Shown: positions 22,101 to 31,479 of the stretch, one piece after another
Layout of the letters: every line of letters begins with the position of its first letter
Position numbering within the stretch: the first letter of the stretch is position 1
DNA from: Nectonema munidae
Lineage: Eukaryota > Nematomorpha > Nectonematoida > Nectonematidae
NCBI GenBank assembly: GCA_030549495.1
Contig: JAUIRK010000360.1
Location: 62,001 to 126,000, forward strand
DNA length: 64,000 bases
Reading direction: 5' to 3'
Notes under the pieces: generated by a model
What the model was told of the DNA's origin: nothing
What the model saw: only the letters and a program-made list of their open reading frames with translations
The model's database searches: none
Program-made: the position numbers and the translations under genes

Positions 22101-24412
22101 AAACCTACAACCTTGGCATATACTATGTAACATCTTTTGTTTTCAAAAACAACAAAATATTACGAAAAGAGACAAAAGATTCACCAATTTTTTTGGGCCC
22201 ATTAATGCTTCACAAAAAATCTGATTTCGAAAATTTCAAGTTTTTTTTCACCCACATAAATTCAAAAATTGGGACAATATCTGGTCAAATTTCCATGAAA
22301 TATGAAAAAAATTTGATCATAGGAAGCGATGAAGAATTGGCTTTAACAAAGGCTCTTGATTTCTCTTTTCCGAACTCAAAAAAATACTTGTGCACGAGAC
22401 ACTTGAAATAAAACATCAAATTTTACATGATAAATGCAGGTGTTCCCCAGAACACTCGAAATGTATTGTTGGAGAATATTTTCGGTGAAGATGGACTAGC
22501 CTTTTCTAATGATGAATATGAATTCGAGAGCATGGCCCATGAGATCAAGGAGTCCATTAGAAATCAAAAATTTAAGAACTATTTTGAAATGCATGTCATG
22601 AACAAGATCAAAAAATATGTTTTAAATGGTTTCTCATCAGATAAAAGAAGACTTTATACTAATAACAATTCAGAATCAATAAATAATGTTTTTAAAAGTA
22701 TCTCGGGATGGAAACCACAAAAGTGTAAAGATCTAATTGAAAAATTGGAAAATATAGTTAAGTTGCAATATATGGACATGGAACGATGTATTTACGGTTA
22801 TGGAAACTTCATTTTGGCACACAACTTTATGAGCATAAAAACAGGAGTCAACCCCCTACTGCCTTATAATGAATCTACTCTATATTTACTTGAAACTTTG
22901 AGAAACAGAAGACGATTTTCATCACACAGGAGAATGGGATCGCACTGGCTCTCAAAGGTTTAAATTGATATGGACATTTCAAAAATACTATGCTCTACAA
23001 CTTGTGCAGCTTGCACTAAACAAAGAGCAAGAATTTAAGATCTTCGAAAAGAAAAGGCAACAACTTTACTTATACTACAAATATTAAGCAAGCTACTTAG
23101 AAATAATATATACTTTTCCATCTCTTTTCACAACCTTACAACCATGACCTGGATACACTTTATGTCCACTGAAATTGCACAATTCGAGCCTACAAAATTG
23201 AAATAAAAGTAAATATATTCATATACATGACCGTGGATATTATTGTCGTTGTTATACCAAGATTGTGGAAGGTTTCTTTTTTCATAAAGTGCATGTCAAT
23301 CCTCCTTCCAAGACTATTCTTACTCATTAGATAATCATGCTCTGTTAGCGCTAACTTAAATCTCTCGAATAGCTTGTGAATGGTATTTGTCTAAATTATT
23401 ACTAATGTTTCTACGTTTGTGCAGAGGACTTAGGTAAGCAAACCTGATTAGGACTGTACAACTGATGATAATTTGTTATATCTTTCGTTGAAATTGTTTC
23501 CTTGCGTAGGACTATTATAAAAGATTTTAAACACTCCTACACAAAACTAGGGTTTATCCCAGTTTGGTGAACTTAGACGTTCTAAAAATCCATAAACATC
23601 AGTTTCTCATGTGTAAATATACAGAAATTACCGGATGAAGGTCTACTCATTCAAACTCTAAAACAATGAAATATAAGTAAATGATAGACATCGTATATAA
23701 TTGATAGGAGTGTACACAACTTGTTAATATCGAAACTAATGTGCACATCACAACATATTAACATGAAAGAATTGTTTTTAAAGGCAGTCTTATTTCTCTC
23801 ACATTGGGATATAATTTAGAAACTTTCTGAAACATTTACTCCTGTGATATATTAATAACGACAAAAAGTTAAAAATACTATTTGAATTCTGGGAACTTTT
23901 CACAACGCTCTGTGCGAATAAAGAAGTAAAAAATACAATAAACTATAACTTATTAAAATTTTAATAGTATTGATCAAAAGTGCAATTCATAATCAACCCA
24001 AGCAAAAAATAAGAATAGCCTCTATATTTTTTTTAATATATTAGATCCTACTTTCACAGTGTTAGATAAAATAGAAAAAAATACAATCTATAAATTATTA
24101 TATACATTAAAAAGATGATTCTAAAACTCAAACATATATTTTGAGATTAATTTTATTCAGAAAAAATAGATAGTTTAAAAAAAATTGTAAAAATGAATAT
24201 ATGTATGAAAAATAGAGTTAGAGTGAAGGGTATTCAATGATGGAGTTATATAAAAGTAAGCCTACTTAAATTTATCATGTTCATAATTAATTTACATACT
24301 AAATTTTGTAAAAAAAATTCATTAAAAAATATTTGTATGTAACAAAAACGCATTTAAAATATTATATTAAGAGCAAAAATAGTAAAAAAGAAAAAATACA
24401 ATAGTACTTCAT
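16054..24412 (-). CDS. RPL24: Ribosomal protein eL24 (RPL24), five exons
   Basis: This is a structural protein of the large (60S) ribosomal subunit. Exons on the minus strand: 24412-24408, 23189-23114, 18732-18485, 17438-17357 and 16113-16054. All junctions keep frame and the sum is 471 bases, i.e. 156 residues plus stop, against 157 in human. Family signatures: ELCNFSGHKVYPGHG (compare human ELCSFSGYKIYPGHG), NPKKTTWTLLYRKAHKKGKS (human [20 protein letters not shown]), VQRSIVGAPLEKI (human FQRAITGASLADI) and the Ala/Lys-rich tail. The protein is clearly more diverged than is usual for this family. The 5-base coding part of exon 1 is inferred from the ATG-AA plus donor and a pyrimidine tract; the other exons are well supported. 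Intron 2 (18733-23113) contains a broken OTU-Mutator-like transposon. Intron 1 donor and intron 3 and 4 splice sites are plausible but untested. Confidence 0.88.
16697..16883 (-). mobile_element. Small TTAA element (CCCTTTGAGGACC family) with a tandemly repeated arm
   Basis: TTAA occurs at 16693-16696 and again at 16884-16887. Reading from the right end on the minus strand it begins CCCTTTGAGGACC, then has the palindromic ACACCGGTGTG. The other arm is a unit of about 50 bases (ATCTAATCGGGTGCTTTCTT) present three times. The same ATCG-GTGCTTT arm occurs once in the MITE at 46040-46179. It lies in eL24 intron 4. Confidence 0.5.
17357..17438 (-). CDS. RPL24: eL24 exon 4 (Ala/Lys-rich tail)
   Basis: It completes a lysine codon begun in exon 3 and encodes AAKEQARAKKGAKLKEKAKE and a few more residues, matching the AAKEAKKAKQ tail of animal eL24. 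The acceptor is TTTTAG and the donor is a weak GTTTTT. Confidence 0.8.
17848..18074 (-). mobile_element. hAT (Charlie-type) terminal fragment
   Basis: The right edge, read on the minus strand, is CAGCGTTTTTCAAACTATGG followed by GACCC and GGGTCGCG motifs. This is the classic end of Charlie-like hAT elements. The other end is missing and the left limit is approximate. It sits in eL24 intron 3. Confidence 0.6.
18485..18732 (-). CDS. RPL24: eL24 exon 3 (core)
   Basis: This 248-base exon holds the most conserved part: VYSFASKKCRCANG, INPKKTTWTLLYRKAHKKGK, then RHRCIAKVQRSIVGAPLEKI and RKMKRDAAIK. It starts in phase 0 after CTCTAG and ends in phase 2 before GTTTCA. Confidence 0.93.
20340..20600 (+). 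repeat. Tandem pair of tRNA-like repeats in the MULE leader
   Basis: Two related units of about 120 bases lie just before the transposase start. Landmarks are AGCTATGAACTTTTAGTGGA versus AGCTATGAACTTTCGGCAGA, and AGACTCAGAGCCTACG versus AGATTCGGAGCCTCCG. The segment GTGAATTTGAACCC resembles a pol III B box. Both units are preserved in the inverted copy (about 29620-29880). Confidence 0.5.
20634..22825 (+). pseudogene. OTU-MULE transposase, broken (left copy)
   Basis: Residues about 48-195 form an OTU-like cysteine protease domain: ADGNCFFNAIS supplies D52 and the candidate nucleophile C55, and NHFCPVF supplies the candidate histidine H188. Downstream lies a MULE transposase core: LLLSVDKTYNLGIYYVTSFV (first Asp), IIGSDEELALTKAL (second Asp), the CTRHLK zinc-type motif and NNNSESINNVFK (Glu). 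The gene is inactive: there is a frameshift near 21685-21700, and a TAA at 22409-22411 right after CTRHLK. Relative to the right copy there is also a deletion of about 28 bases near 21222 that happens to keep this frame open. OTU fusions to Mutator-like transposases are known; the family of this one is not assigned. Confidence 0.85.
22831..22965 (+). mobile_element. Terminus of another TTAA-type element joined to the MULE
   Basis: Where homology to the right MULE copy ends, the sequence changes to a stretch ending in AGACGATTTTCATC and GGCTCTCAAAGGTTTAAA. The same end (AGACGATTTTCATTTC, then CCTCAAAGGGTTTAAA) is found at 16828-16887. An open frame crosses the junction by chance. This suggests a TTAA element inserted in the MULE and the MULE 3' end was later lost. 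Confidence 0.4.
23114..23189 (-). CDS. RPL24: eL24 exon 2 (N-terminal)
   Basis: It encodes LELCNFSGHKVYPGHG, then CKVVKRDGK, the N-terminal fold of eL24. The acceptor is TTTTGTAG and the donor GTATAT. The exon ends in phase 0, exactly matching the start of exon 3 some 4.4 kb away across the transposon-filled intron. Confidence 0.9.
23190..24407. other. eL24 intron 1
   Basis: AT-rich intronic sequence of 1.2 kb if the exon 1 call is right. No repeat family or coding segment was recognised in it. Confidence 0.4.
24408..24412 (-). CDS. RPL24: eL24 exon 1 coding part (Met-Lys), inferred
   Basis: ATGAA followed by a GTACTA donor would splice to the G that opens exon 2, giving M-K-L-E-L-C, against M-K-V-E-L-C in human. 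Total length then matches the family. A second ATGAA-GTA exists near 24974-24978 inside the palindrome and is the alternative. Confidence 0.5.
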
Positions 24413-24450
24413 TTTATGACAACGAGTTGTTGTAGAAGAGAAAAAAAATA
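24413..24450 (-). promoter_or_regulatory. Candidate eL24 5' UTR with TOP-like pyrimidine tract
   Basis: Reading the minus strand, TTTTTTTTCTCTTCT lies 21 to 35 bases before the inferred ATG. Ribosomal-protein mRNAs of animals often begin at a C followed by such a pyrimidine run, which links their translation to growth signalling. The start site is inferred, not shown. The large palindrome begins only about 120 bases further upstream. Confidence 0.4.
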
Positions 24451-24568
24451 AACTAGAAATATTTTTATTATATAATCAAAAATATTTCATTAAATTGGCT
24501 CACTTTAAACATATTTCTTCTCTTCTGGTTTCCACTTTTATTTTAGAGCTTATTTTGTTAATTGATTT

Positions 24569-26142
24569 ATATATATATATCTCCAACCCGTATATTACGA
24601 TGATTCTTCTCCAACCTGTATTCTACGATGATTCATCTCCAAACTATATACTACAATGATTCATCTCCAACCTGTATACTACGATGATTCATCTCCAACC
24701 TGTATACTACGATGATTCATCTTCAACCTGTATACTACGATGGTTTCTATTCCATGTACAAATAACTAGGGAGACAATGTTCAACTTTCTGTTCACATTC
24801 TGCTAGATGTAAGATTTGATATACCTCATTCGGGGAGATGATGCTACATAAGTTATTACCTATATACATTATACCTGTATACTACGATGGTTCATCTCAA
24901 ACCTGTATACCGCGATAATTCATATCAAAGAATCGAAAAATATTCTTTAAAAAATATCAAATTTTCTGTTCATATTTTGCTACTTCATACGATGTTACTA
25001 AAGTTATTACCTATACTTTGCAATTTGCACGATTTTAAATATTATATTTGTCAAATAATCAAAATAAAATTCTGTAATCAAAGAATCGAAAAATATTCTT
25101 TAAAAAATCAAAAAATATCAAACTTTCTGTTCATATTTTGCTACCTCATACGATGTTACAAAAGTTATTACCTATATTTTGCAATTTGCACGATTTTAAA
25201 TATTATATTTGTCGAATAATCAAAGAATCGAAAAATGTTCAAATCAAAAAATATTTATTCTTTTTAAATATATCGTTGGCTCCCCTTACTTTTAAAATTA
25301 AAAGATAAACCTAGTCTTTAATAATTAATTTTTATCAAATTATGCACATACGAAACTAAAAGTAAGGGGAGCCAACGATATATTTAAAAAGAATAAATAT
25401 TTTTTGATTTGAACATTTTTCGATTCTTTGATTATTCGACAAATATAATATTTAAAATCGTGCAAATTGCAAAGTATAGGTAATAACTTGTGTAACATCG
25501 TATGAGGTAGCAAAATATGAACAGAAAGTTTGATATTTTTTGATTTTTTAAAGAATATTTTTCGATTCTTTGATTACAGAATTTTATTTTGATTATTTGA
25601 CAAATATAATATTTAAAATCGTGCAAATTGCAAAGTATAGGTAATAACTTTTGTAACATCGTATGAGGTAGCAAAATATGAACAGAAAGTTTGATATTTT
25701 TTGATTTTTTAAAGAATATTTTTCGATCCTTTGATTACAGAATTTTATTTTGATTATTTGATAAAATATATTATATAGGTTGGAGATGAATTATCGCGGT
25801 ATACAGGTTGGAGATGAATCAACGTAGTATACAGGTATAATGTATATAGGTAATAACTTATGTAGCATCATCTCCCAGAATGAGGTATATCAAATCTTAC
25901 ATCTAGCAGAATGTGAACAGAAAGTTGAACATTGTCTCCCTAGTTATTTGTACATGGAATAGAAACCATCGTAGTATACAGGTTGAAGATGAATCATCGT
26001 AGTATACAGGTTAGAGATGAATCATCGTAGTATACAGGTTGGAGATGAATCATTGTAGTATATAGTTTGGAGATGAATCATCGTAGAATACAGGTTGGAG
26101 AAGAATCATCGTAATATACGGGTTGGAGATATATATATATAT
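24569..26142. repeat. 1.57-kb near-perfect palindrome (foldback-type element)
   Basis: Left arm about 24569-25293, right arm 25357-26142, loop about 63 bases. The outer part of each arm is a minisatellite with a 28-bp period (CTCCAACCTGTATACTACGA plus GATTCAT): six units from 24581 to 24740 and two near 24870-24925, mirrored at 25780-26125. The inner part holds a direct repeat of about 140-165 bases (landmark GCTACCTCATACGATGTTAC). The palindrome is flanked by TA-dinucleotide runs on both sides. This is the organisation of foldback elements; no coding region is present. Confidence 0.85.
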
Positions 26143-27183
26143 AGAAATATAAGTAAGCATTTAATATTGTAAATTAAAGATATATTTGATGATAGATTAA
26201 TTTCTATATTTAGTAAGCATATAGAGTAATTTTAAAAATATGAATATATTACAGCATTTCAATTAGTAATTAGATTTGTAGTATTTTGATAATATATTCT
26301 TATTAGGTCATTTTTTAGATTCAATTTTTGTTAACTATTATAATAAAACTTTCAAGGATCCCCTATGTTTGTTTTTATGATTTATATATTTACACTTATC
26401 AGTTGAATTTCGCTGTTTCTCTGTTGTATAACTATAAGACATATATGTTTGTTTGATTATTATTATTCTTTCTTTCATATTTGCATTTTTTTAAACTATT
26501 ACTCTATACTTAAATTTTTGTAGTTATGCAGATTGAACTTTTTAAATAGGCCTATTTTTGTGTTCAGAAGCTCAGTCCTGCCTCAAATTGAGGGTAAATT
26601 CTGTAGAACCTACGTTTTACGTACCCTGATTTTACTTTCCTGCCAAATGATCAATGACCTTATCCTTATATGCATTATTCAACTATTACACAACACGTTT
26701 GTTGTTCTTAACACAAGAATCATACTCAAGTGTTGACTTATTATGTTCATGTGTTAAGCAAATCATGCGAATTTTGTTTTCGCCTACATATAATAAATGT
26801 CATGAGAGTTTTTTTGCATTAGATATTGGAAAAATAGAAAAATTCTCCCAGATTTCTTTCTAAACACATGCATCAGTATAAAATTCTAATTCAAGTCGTT
26901 TTTCAAAAATAAGTTTTTTTATCATAAGATGTTGGCAAGAAATACATGTCAATCATTTTTTCTATATAACGTGAACAAGCTTTTTTAATTTTAAATTTAA
27001 GTGAGTTTTTCTGAATCAAAGAAAATTTGGCGTTCATCTTTATACTAACATTATCCACTAATAAATTTCTATCTTCTTTTATTGAAGAAATATTATCACA
27101 TATTTCTCTCATTGGTGAATCAATAAGACTTTATTATAAAAACAGCTCAACTCCAAAAGGACATTTATTGAAAAATTTAAAAA
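26143..27183. other. Sequence between palindrome and right MULE copy
   Basis: This may include the 3' untranslated part and lost terminus of the right MULE copy. I searched for the terminus GGCGTGTCTTTTTACC and did not find it. Open frames here are short and unconvincing. Confidence 0.4.
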
Positions 27184-29585
27184 CTAAAATTCAACATAAA
27201 ATTTTTTCGAGGAGCATCCAACTTGATAACTACCATCTGAACTAACTATAACTGTTTCATTCTTCTGAGTAAAGTTCAATAATTTTTCAAAAACAACTTG
27301 TTTCTTTTCATAGGTAAGTTTTTGCCATTGATAATATGGAACAGAAAATTGTCGAAAGTTGTGTCCCAAAATGAAGTTTCATAACCGTAAATACATCGTT
27401 CCATGTCCATATATTGCAACTTAACTATATTTTCCAATTTTTCAATGAGATCTTAACACTTTTGTGGTTTCCATCGCGAGATACTTTTAAAAACATTATT
27501 TATTGATTCTGAATTGTTATTAGTATAAAGTCTTCTTTTATCTGATGAGAAACCATTTAAAACTTATTTTTTGATCTTGTTCATGACATGCATTTCAAAA
27601 TAGTTCTTAAATTTTTGATTTCTAATGGACTCCTTGATCTCATGGGCCATGCTCTCGAATTCATATTCATCATTAGAAAAGGCTAGTCCATCTTCACCGA
27701 AAATATTCTCCAACAATAAACATTTTCCAACATTTCGAGTGTTCTGGGGAACACCTGCATTTATCATGTAAAATTTGATGTTTTATTTCAAGTGTCTCGT
27801 GCACAAGTATCTTTTTGAGTTCGGAAAAGAGAAATCAAGAGCCTTTGTTAAAGCCAATTCTTCATCGCTTCCTATGATCAAATTTTTTTCATATTTCATG
27901 GAAATTTGACCAGATATTGTCCCAATTTTTGAATTTATGTGGGTGAAAAAAAACTTGAAAGTTTCGAAATCAGATTTTTTGTGAAGCATTAATGGGCCCA
28001 AAAAATTGGTGAATCTTTTGTCTCTTTTCGTAATATTTTGTTGTTTTTGAAAACAAAAGATGTTACATAGTATATGCCAAGGTTGTAGTTTTTGTCAACA
28101 CTTAGCAAAAGCTGATTACTAGTAGCCAAACTTCTTATGTCTGTGATTTGTTTGAGATCATAACAGATTATTGTTGGCAAGCCAGTTTGTGTATGTATTA
28201 TTTCTTTAATGAAGGAACTGGTGTTCAAAAGCCCAATAACTTCAAGTATTTCATTTGCTGGATTGCTTAAGTCATACTTTGTCTTTCCCTTTCTATGTGA
28301 TCGATATTTCAAATTTCTGATTTGTTTTGAGTTTTTAAATGAATCAGTGAACTCATTTTTTTCTATATTTTCAAGATATATTTCTTGAGGTTTTTTATTG
28401 ATAACAGATCCCCTTGCTGTATTCAATAACTCAGGATTGGTCTTAGATTTCTGCACAGACTAAAAATTAAGCTTTCCCCTATACTCATACACTGCAAAGC
28501 ACTCAAATTCTTATTGGAGACCGAATTAAACCAACTTATCCTTCTTTTCAAGTTTTCGGATGTCCTGGAGAATGAATAAAACCTATGAAGACATACAACT
28601 TCTGATGAAGATGGTTGTGGATTCATAGGAAGAAAATTTTTTCCTGAATTTTTTTTCAAGCAAAATAATTTGTTTTTAAGGTATATCGTCATCATATTCT
28701 TTTTTATGATGTGATAAGACTTAATTGTTGTACTTTTTTTGCTTATCCAGATACCAAATTCATCAAAATAACAGCAGCTCTTCCGGTTAATAATATAATT
28801 TATATTTTTTTTGTTGCAAATTTTGTAGTATGGTCTGAACTCTTTAATGGAGGGTTTTACAAAAACTCTTTCATCATTGTCAATAATTGAATAAAGTTCT
28901 TGTATTGAAAGAAACTTTGAAAATTCAATAATATGGTTAGATAAAGAATTCGAAACTACATAATCAGATGGCGGTGAAAAAATATCAGCACCAGTCTCGC
29001 ACTTTTCAAAAACTGGACAAAAATGATTGGAATCCAGTTTTTATCCAAATTAGCTCTATCAGCTCTTGTCCATAATATCGTCACAGACACTTTTGGAATC
29101 AAAATTGTAGGAAAAAAAGTGGTAGAAAGTATGTTGCTATAAATGTCAACGTTTTTGTTGACCCGGGGATATATCGAGCAAACTTTTATCCCAATAACAT
29201 CTGTCAAAGCCATTATGGTGAGTGCAGAAGAAAATCCACCCTCTTTGGCGCAATCTAAACATGCCTTATCGTAATCTGGAGAAAATAATGAAATCATTTC
29301 GGCTCCCTTTCTGTTGTCATATACGATAGGATTCAAGCATAACTGTATATACGTTAAAACCCTCAAAACATTTTTGAAGTCTTCATTACCGTATAAAGCA
29401 ATGGATATTGCATTAAAGAAACAATTTCCATCAGCGCAAACTTGATATGGAAACATTTTGTCGTTTTGAGTGAAGCACTTAACTATTTCTAGACTATAAG
29501 TGTCTAAAGTTAATGAATCGAATCTCACTGGCTGGAAAAGAGGAAGAAATTTTTTCACACTTTCTTTGGAGTGAAATGAATCCAT
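27184..29585 (-). pseudogene. OTU-MULE transposase, broken (right copy)
   Basis: It has the same OTU-then-MULE order as the left copy. It ends with a C-terminal block (GHNFRQFSVPYYQWQKLTYE, then KKQVVFEKLLNF and a tail to 27184) that is missing from the left copy and is probably the true C-terminus. It shares with the left copy the frameshift near the VYEYRGKLNF segment and the TAA after CTRHLK, and has further lesions of its own, including one after the NHF region. Confidence 0.85.
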
Positions 29586-30962
29586 CTTTAATTGCCTTAA
29601 AAATAAAATGACGGAATTCCGATTTTATTATATATTAAAAGTTAGACGGAGGCTCCGAATCTCACCAACTCAGGTTAAAGACAACCTCTGCCGAAAGTTC
29701 ATAGCTCGAGGTCAGAGGCACTCTACCTCATAAAAATACCACACCATCTTCAACCTTTAGACCGTAGGCTCTGAGTCTGACAAGTTTGGGTTCAAATTCA
29801 CCTCCACTAAAAGTTCATAGCTAGATGTTAGCGGTACTTAATGCCTTATCGATTAAAATACTACATCACCCTATCGCAATGAATTATATCTCACATACTC
29901 TTAACTTATTTACAATGGAAAAAAGATTTAAAAATTGTAGCAAATAAAAAAGTGAGACTGGTGTCCAAAAATTATTAATGCAGACGCGGAAAAAATGATT
30001 GATTTCAGGACATAGATGTGATAAATACAGGCAGACAAATTTTCCAATTCAGAAAAAGAGAATAAGTTAACTTTATTGATAAAAAATAAAAAAAATTGAA
30101 AGATATGATGAGCGTTATACTTTCGAAACTTATATTGACATGCAGAAATGAAAGAACGTTTTTCAATAGTATTTAGCATATTTATTTAAGTTAATTTAGA
30201 AAAACTTTAATTTTGATTAAAGTACAATTACATTTCGGTTAACACTTGTAGCCATAAAATATGAGAAAGCGCATATAAATGACACTGATTCATATATTAC
30301 TCCTAGACGTTTTATATCTTCATTTCAAATAATCTCTCATTACGTTTTCAGCTTTGACTATAACAAAGAAATGTTAAATTTACTATGAATACTTTTTGAA
30401 GTGGCTAAAATTATTTTTTAGTTTTCAAAAAGGAATACGAAAAAATTGCTTATTCAAAGAAGTTTAAAAAAGAAAGAATTCGAAGGAATGACTAAACTTA
30501 AAAAAGCCGGACTGTTCTTCCTAAAGTAGGACGGTTGGTAACCCTAGATAAACAGGAAATCTGGAAAAAAATTATAAAAATGATGTTAACACTTTCAGAA
30601 GTTAATCAAAAAATTAAAAAATATGCAACTCAAAACCAAAATGTTTAGTTTTTGACAATAAAATAAAATTTCAAAAAAATCAATACGATTGATGTAAACG
30701 TTTTCAGAAGCGATTCAAAAAATTTCAATTTTGAATTTTTGTCCATTTTAGTTTTTGATTGAAAAAAGAAAATTTTAAATATCAAAAAATGTAGTTTACT
30801 TTTTGAAAAAAGAAAATTTTAAATATCAAAAAACGTAGGTATACTATTCTTAAAACTGCTATTTTATCTTTTTTTCTTTTTTATTTATCTTTTCTGATTA
30901 AATTGAAGTAGATTGAGGTAGTTAGGGGTAGATTGGCATAGGTTGGGGTAAAAAGACACGCC
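27184..30962 (-). mobile_element. OTU-containing Mutator-like element, right copy (inverted)
   Basis: It is an inverted, highly similar copy of 19311-22830, starting at 30962 with the same terminus. Differences include an extra local duplication of about 50 bases in the leader (30778-30830) and about 28 bases near 28975-29005 absent from the left copy. It retains the 3' end of the coding region that the left copy lacks, but its far terminus was not found. Confidence 0.8.
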
Positions 30963-31479
30963 GTATAACTCTTTTAATTTTCCTTCTACCTTGAAATATA
31001 CCTTCTTATATGCTTCAAATTCCTTATTTGCATCTACCTCAATCCATACAAATGGCTCTCAATTGCTCATCTCATATTTTCACGCACACTTTCGACTCTT
31101 CTTCTTCCACTTTAATGCTTACTTTCCTTGCCAACACTGTTATTTATGAATTTTCCTGCATCGACGTCTTCCTGCATATAAATCAAATGTTATATCTTAC
31201 ACCATTAAACCGTTTATACTCAAATCAATTCCCTTTTAATTATTCAATCATGTGACGACAACCTATTTTGGTTTGTTCACTTTTTAAAATAAATCCTTTA
31301 ATCCCCCTTTATTTTATGTTTGTCTTTTTTAAACTTTAAATTGGGTAATTTTAGACTCTTGAACAAATTTAGTAAGTAGTGGAAAACAATCAAAATAACC
31401 ATGCTTTACTTCTAAAATCGAGTACTGTAATTTACGAGATAAAGAAAAATGTTTGTTTCCTTTCTTTGTAGAGAAGGGC
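30963..31479. other. Spacer, no gene seen
   Basis: AT-rich sequence between the MULE terminus and a hAT remnant. The 81-codon open frame at 31010-31255 matches nothing known to me. Confidence 0.5.

Larger units (their letters stand above)
19311..22830 (+). mobile_element. OTU-containing Mutator-like element, left copy (3' truncated)
   Basis: The copy starts at GGCGTGTCTTTTTACCCC and has a 1.3-kb leader, then the transposase region from 20634. An inverted copy begins with the same terminus at 30962. Homology between the copies stops near 22825-22830, just after the ACACAAC within the transposase C-terminus, so the 3' end of this copy is missing. It occupies most of eL24 intron 2, transcribed opposite to eL24. 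No target duplication could be checked because the 3' end is lost. Confidence 0.8.

Noticed and set aside
22820-22963. Apparent C-terminus of the left MULE transposase
   Set aside because: Homology to the right copy ends at 22825-22830 and the remaining frame crosses into an unrelated transposon terminus.
24974-24978. Alternative ATGAA-GTA start for eL24
   Set aside because: It lies inside the palindrome repeats and lacks a pyrimidine tract; the site at 24412 is closer to exon 2 and has one.
19311-30962. One giant 11.6-kb palindrome
   Set aside because: Only the outer (MULE) and inner (foldback) parts are mirrored. The segments 22830-24568 and 26143-27363 do not match each other, and eL24 exons lie in one of them, so these are separate elements.
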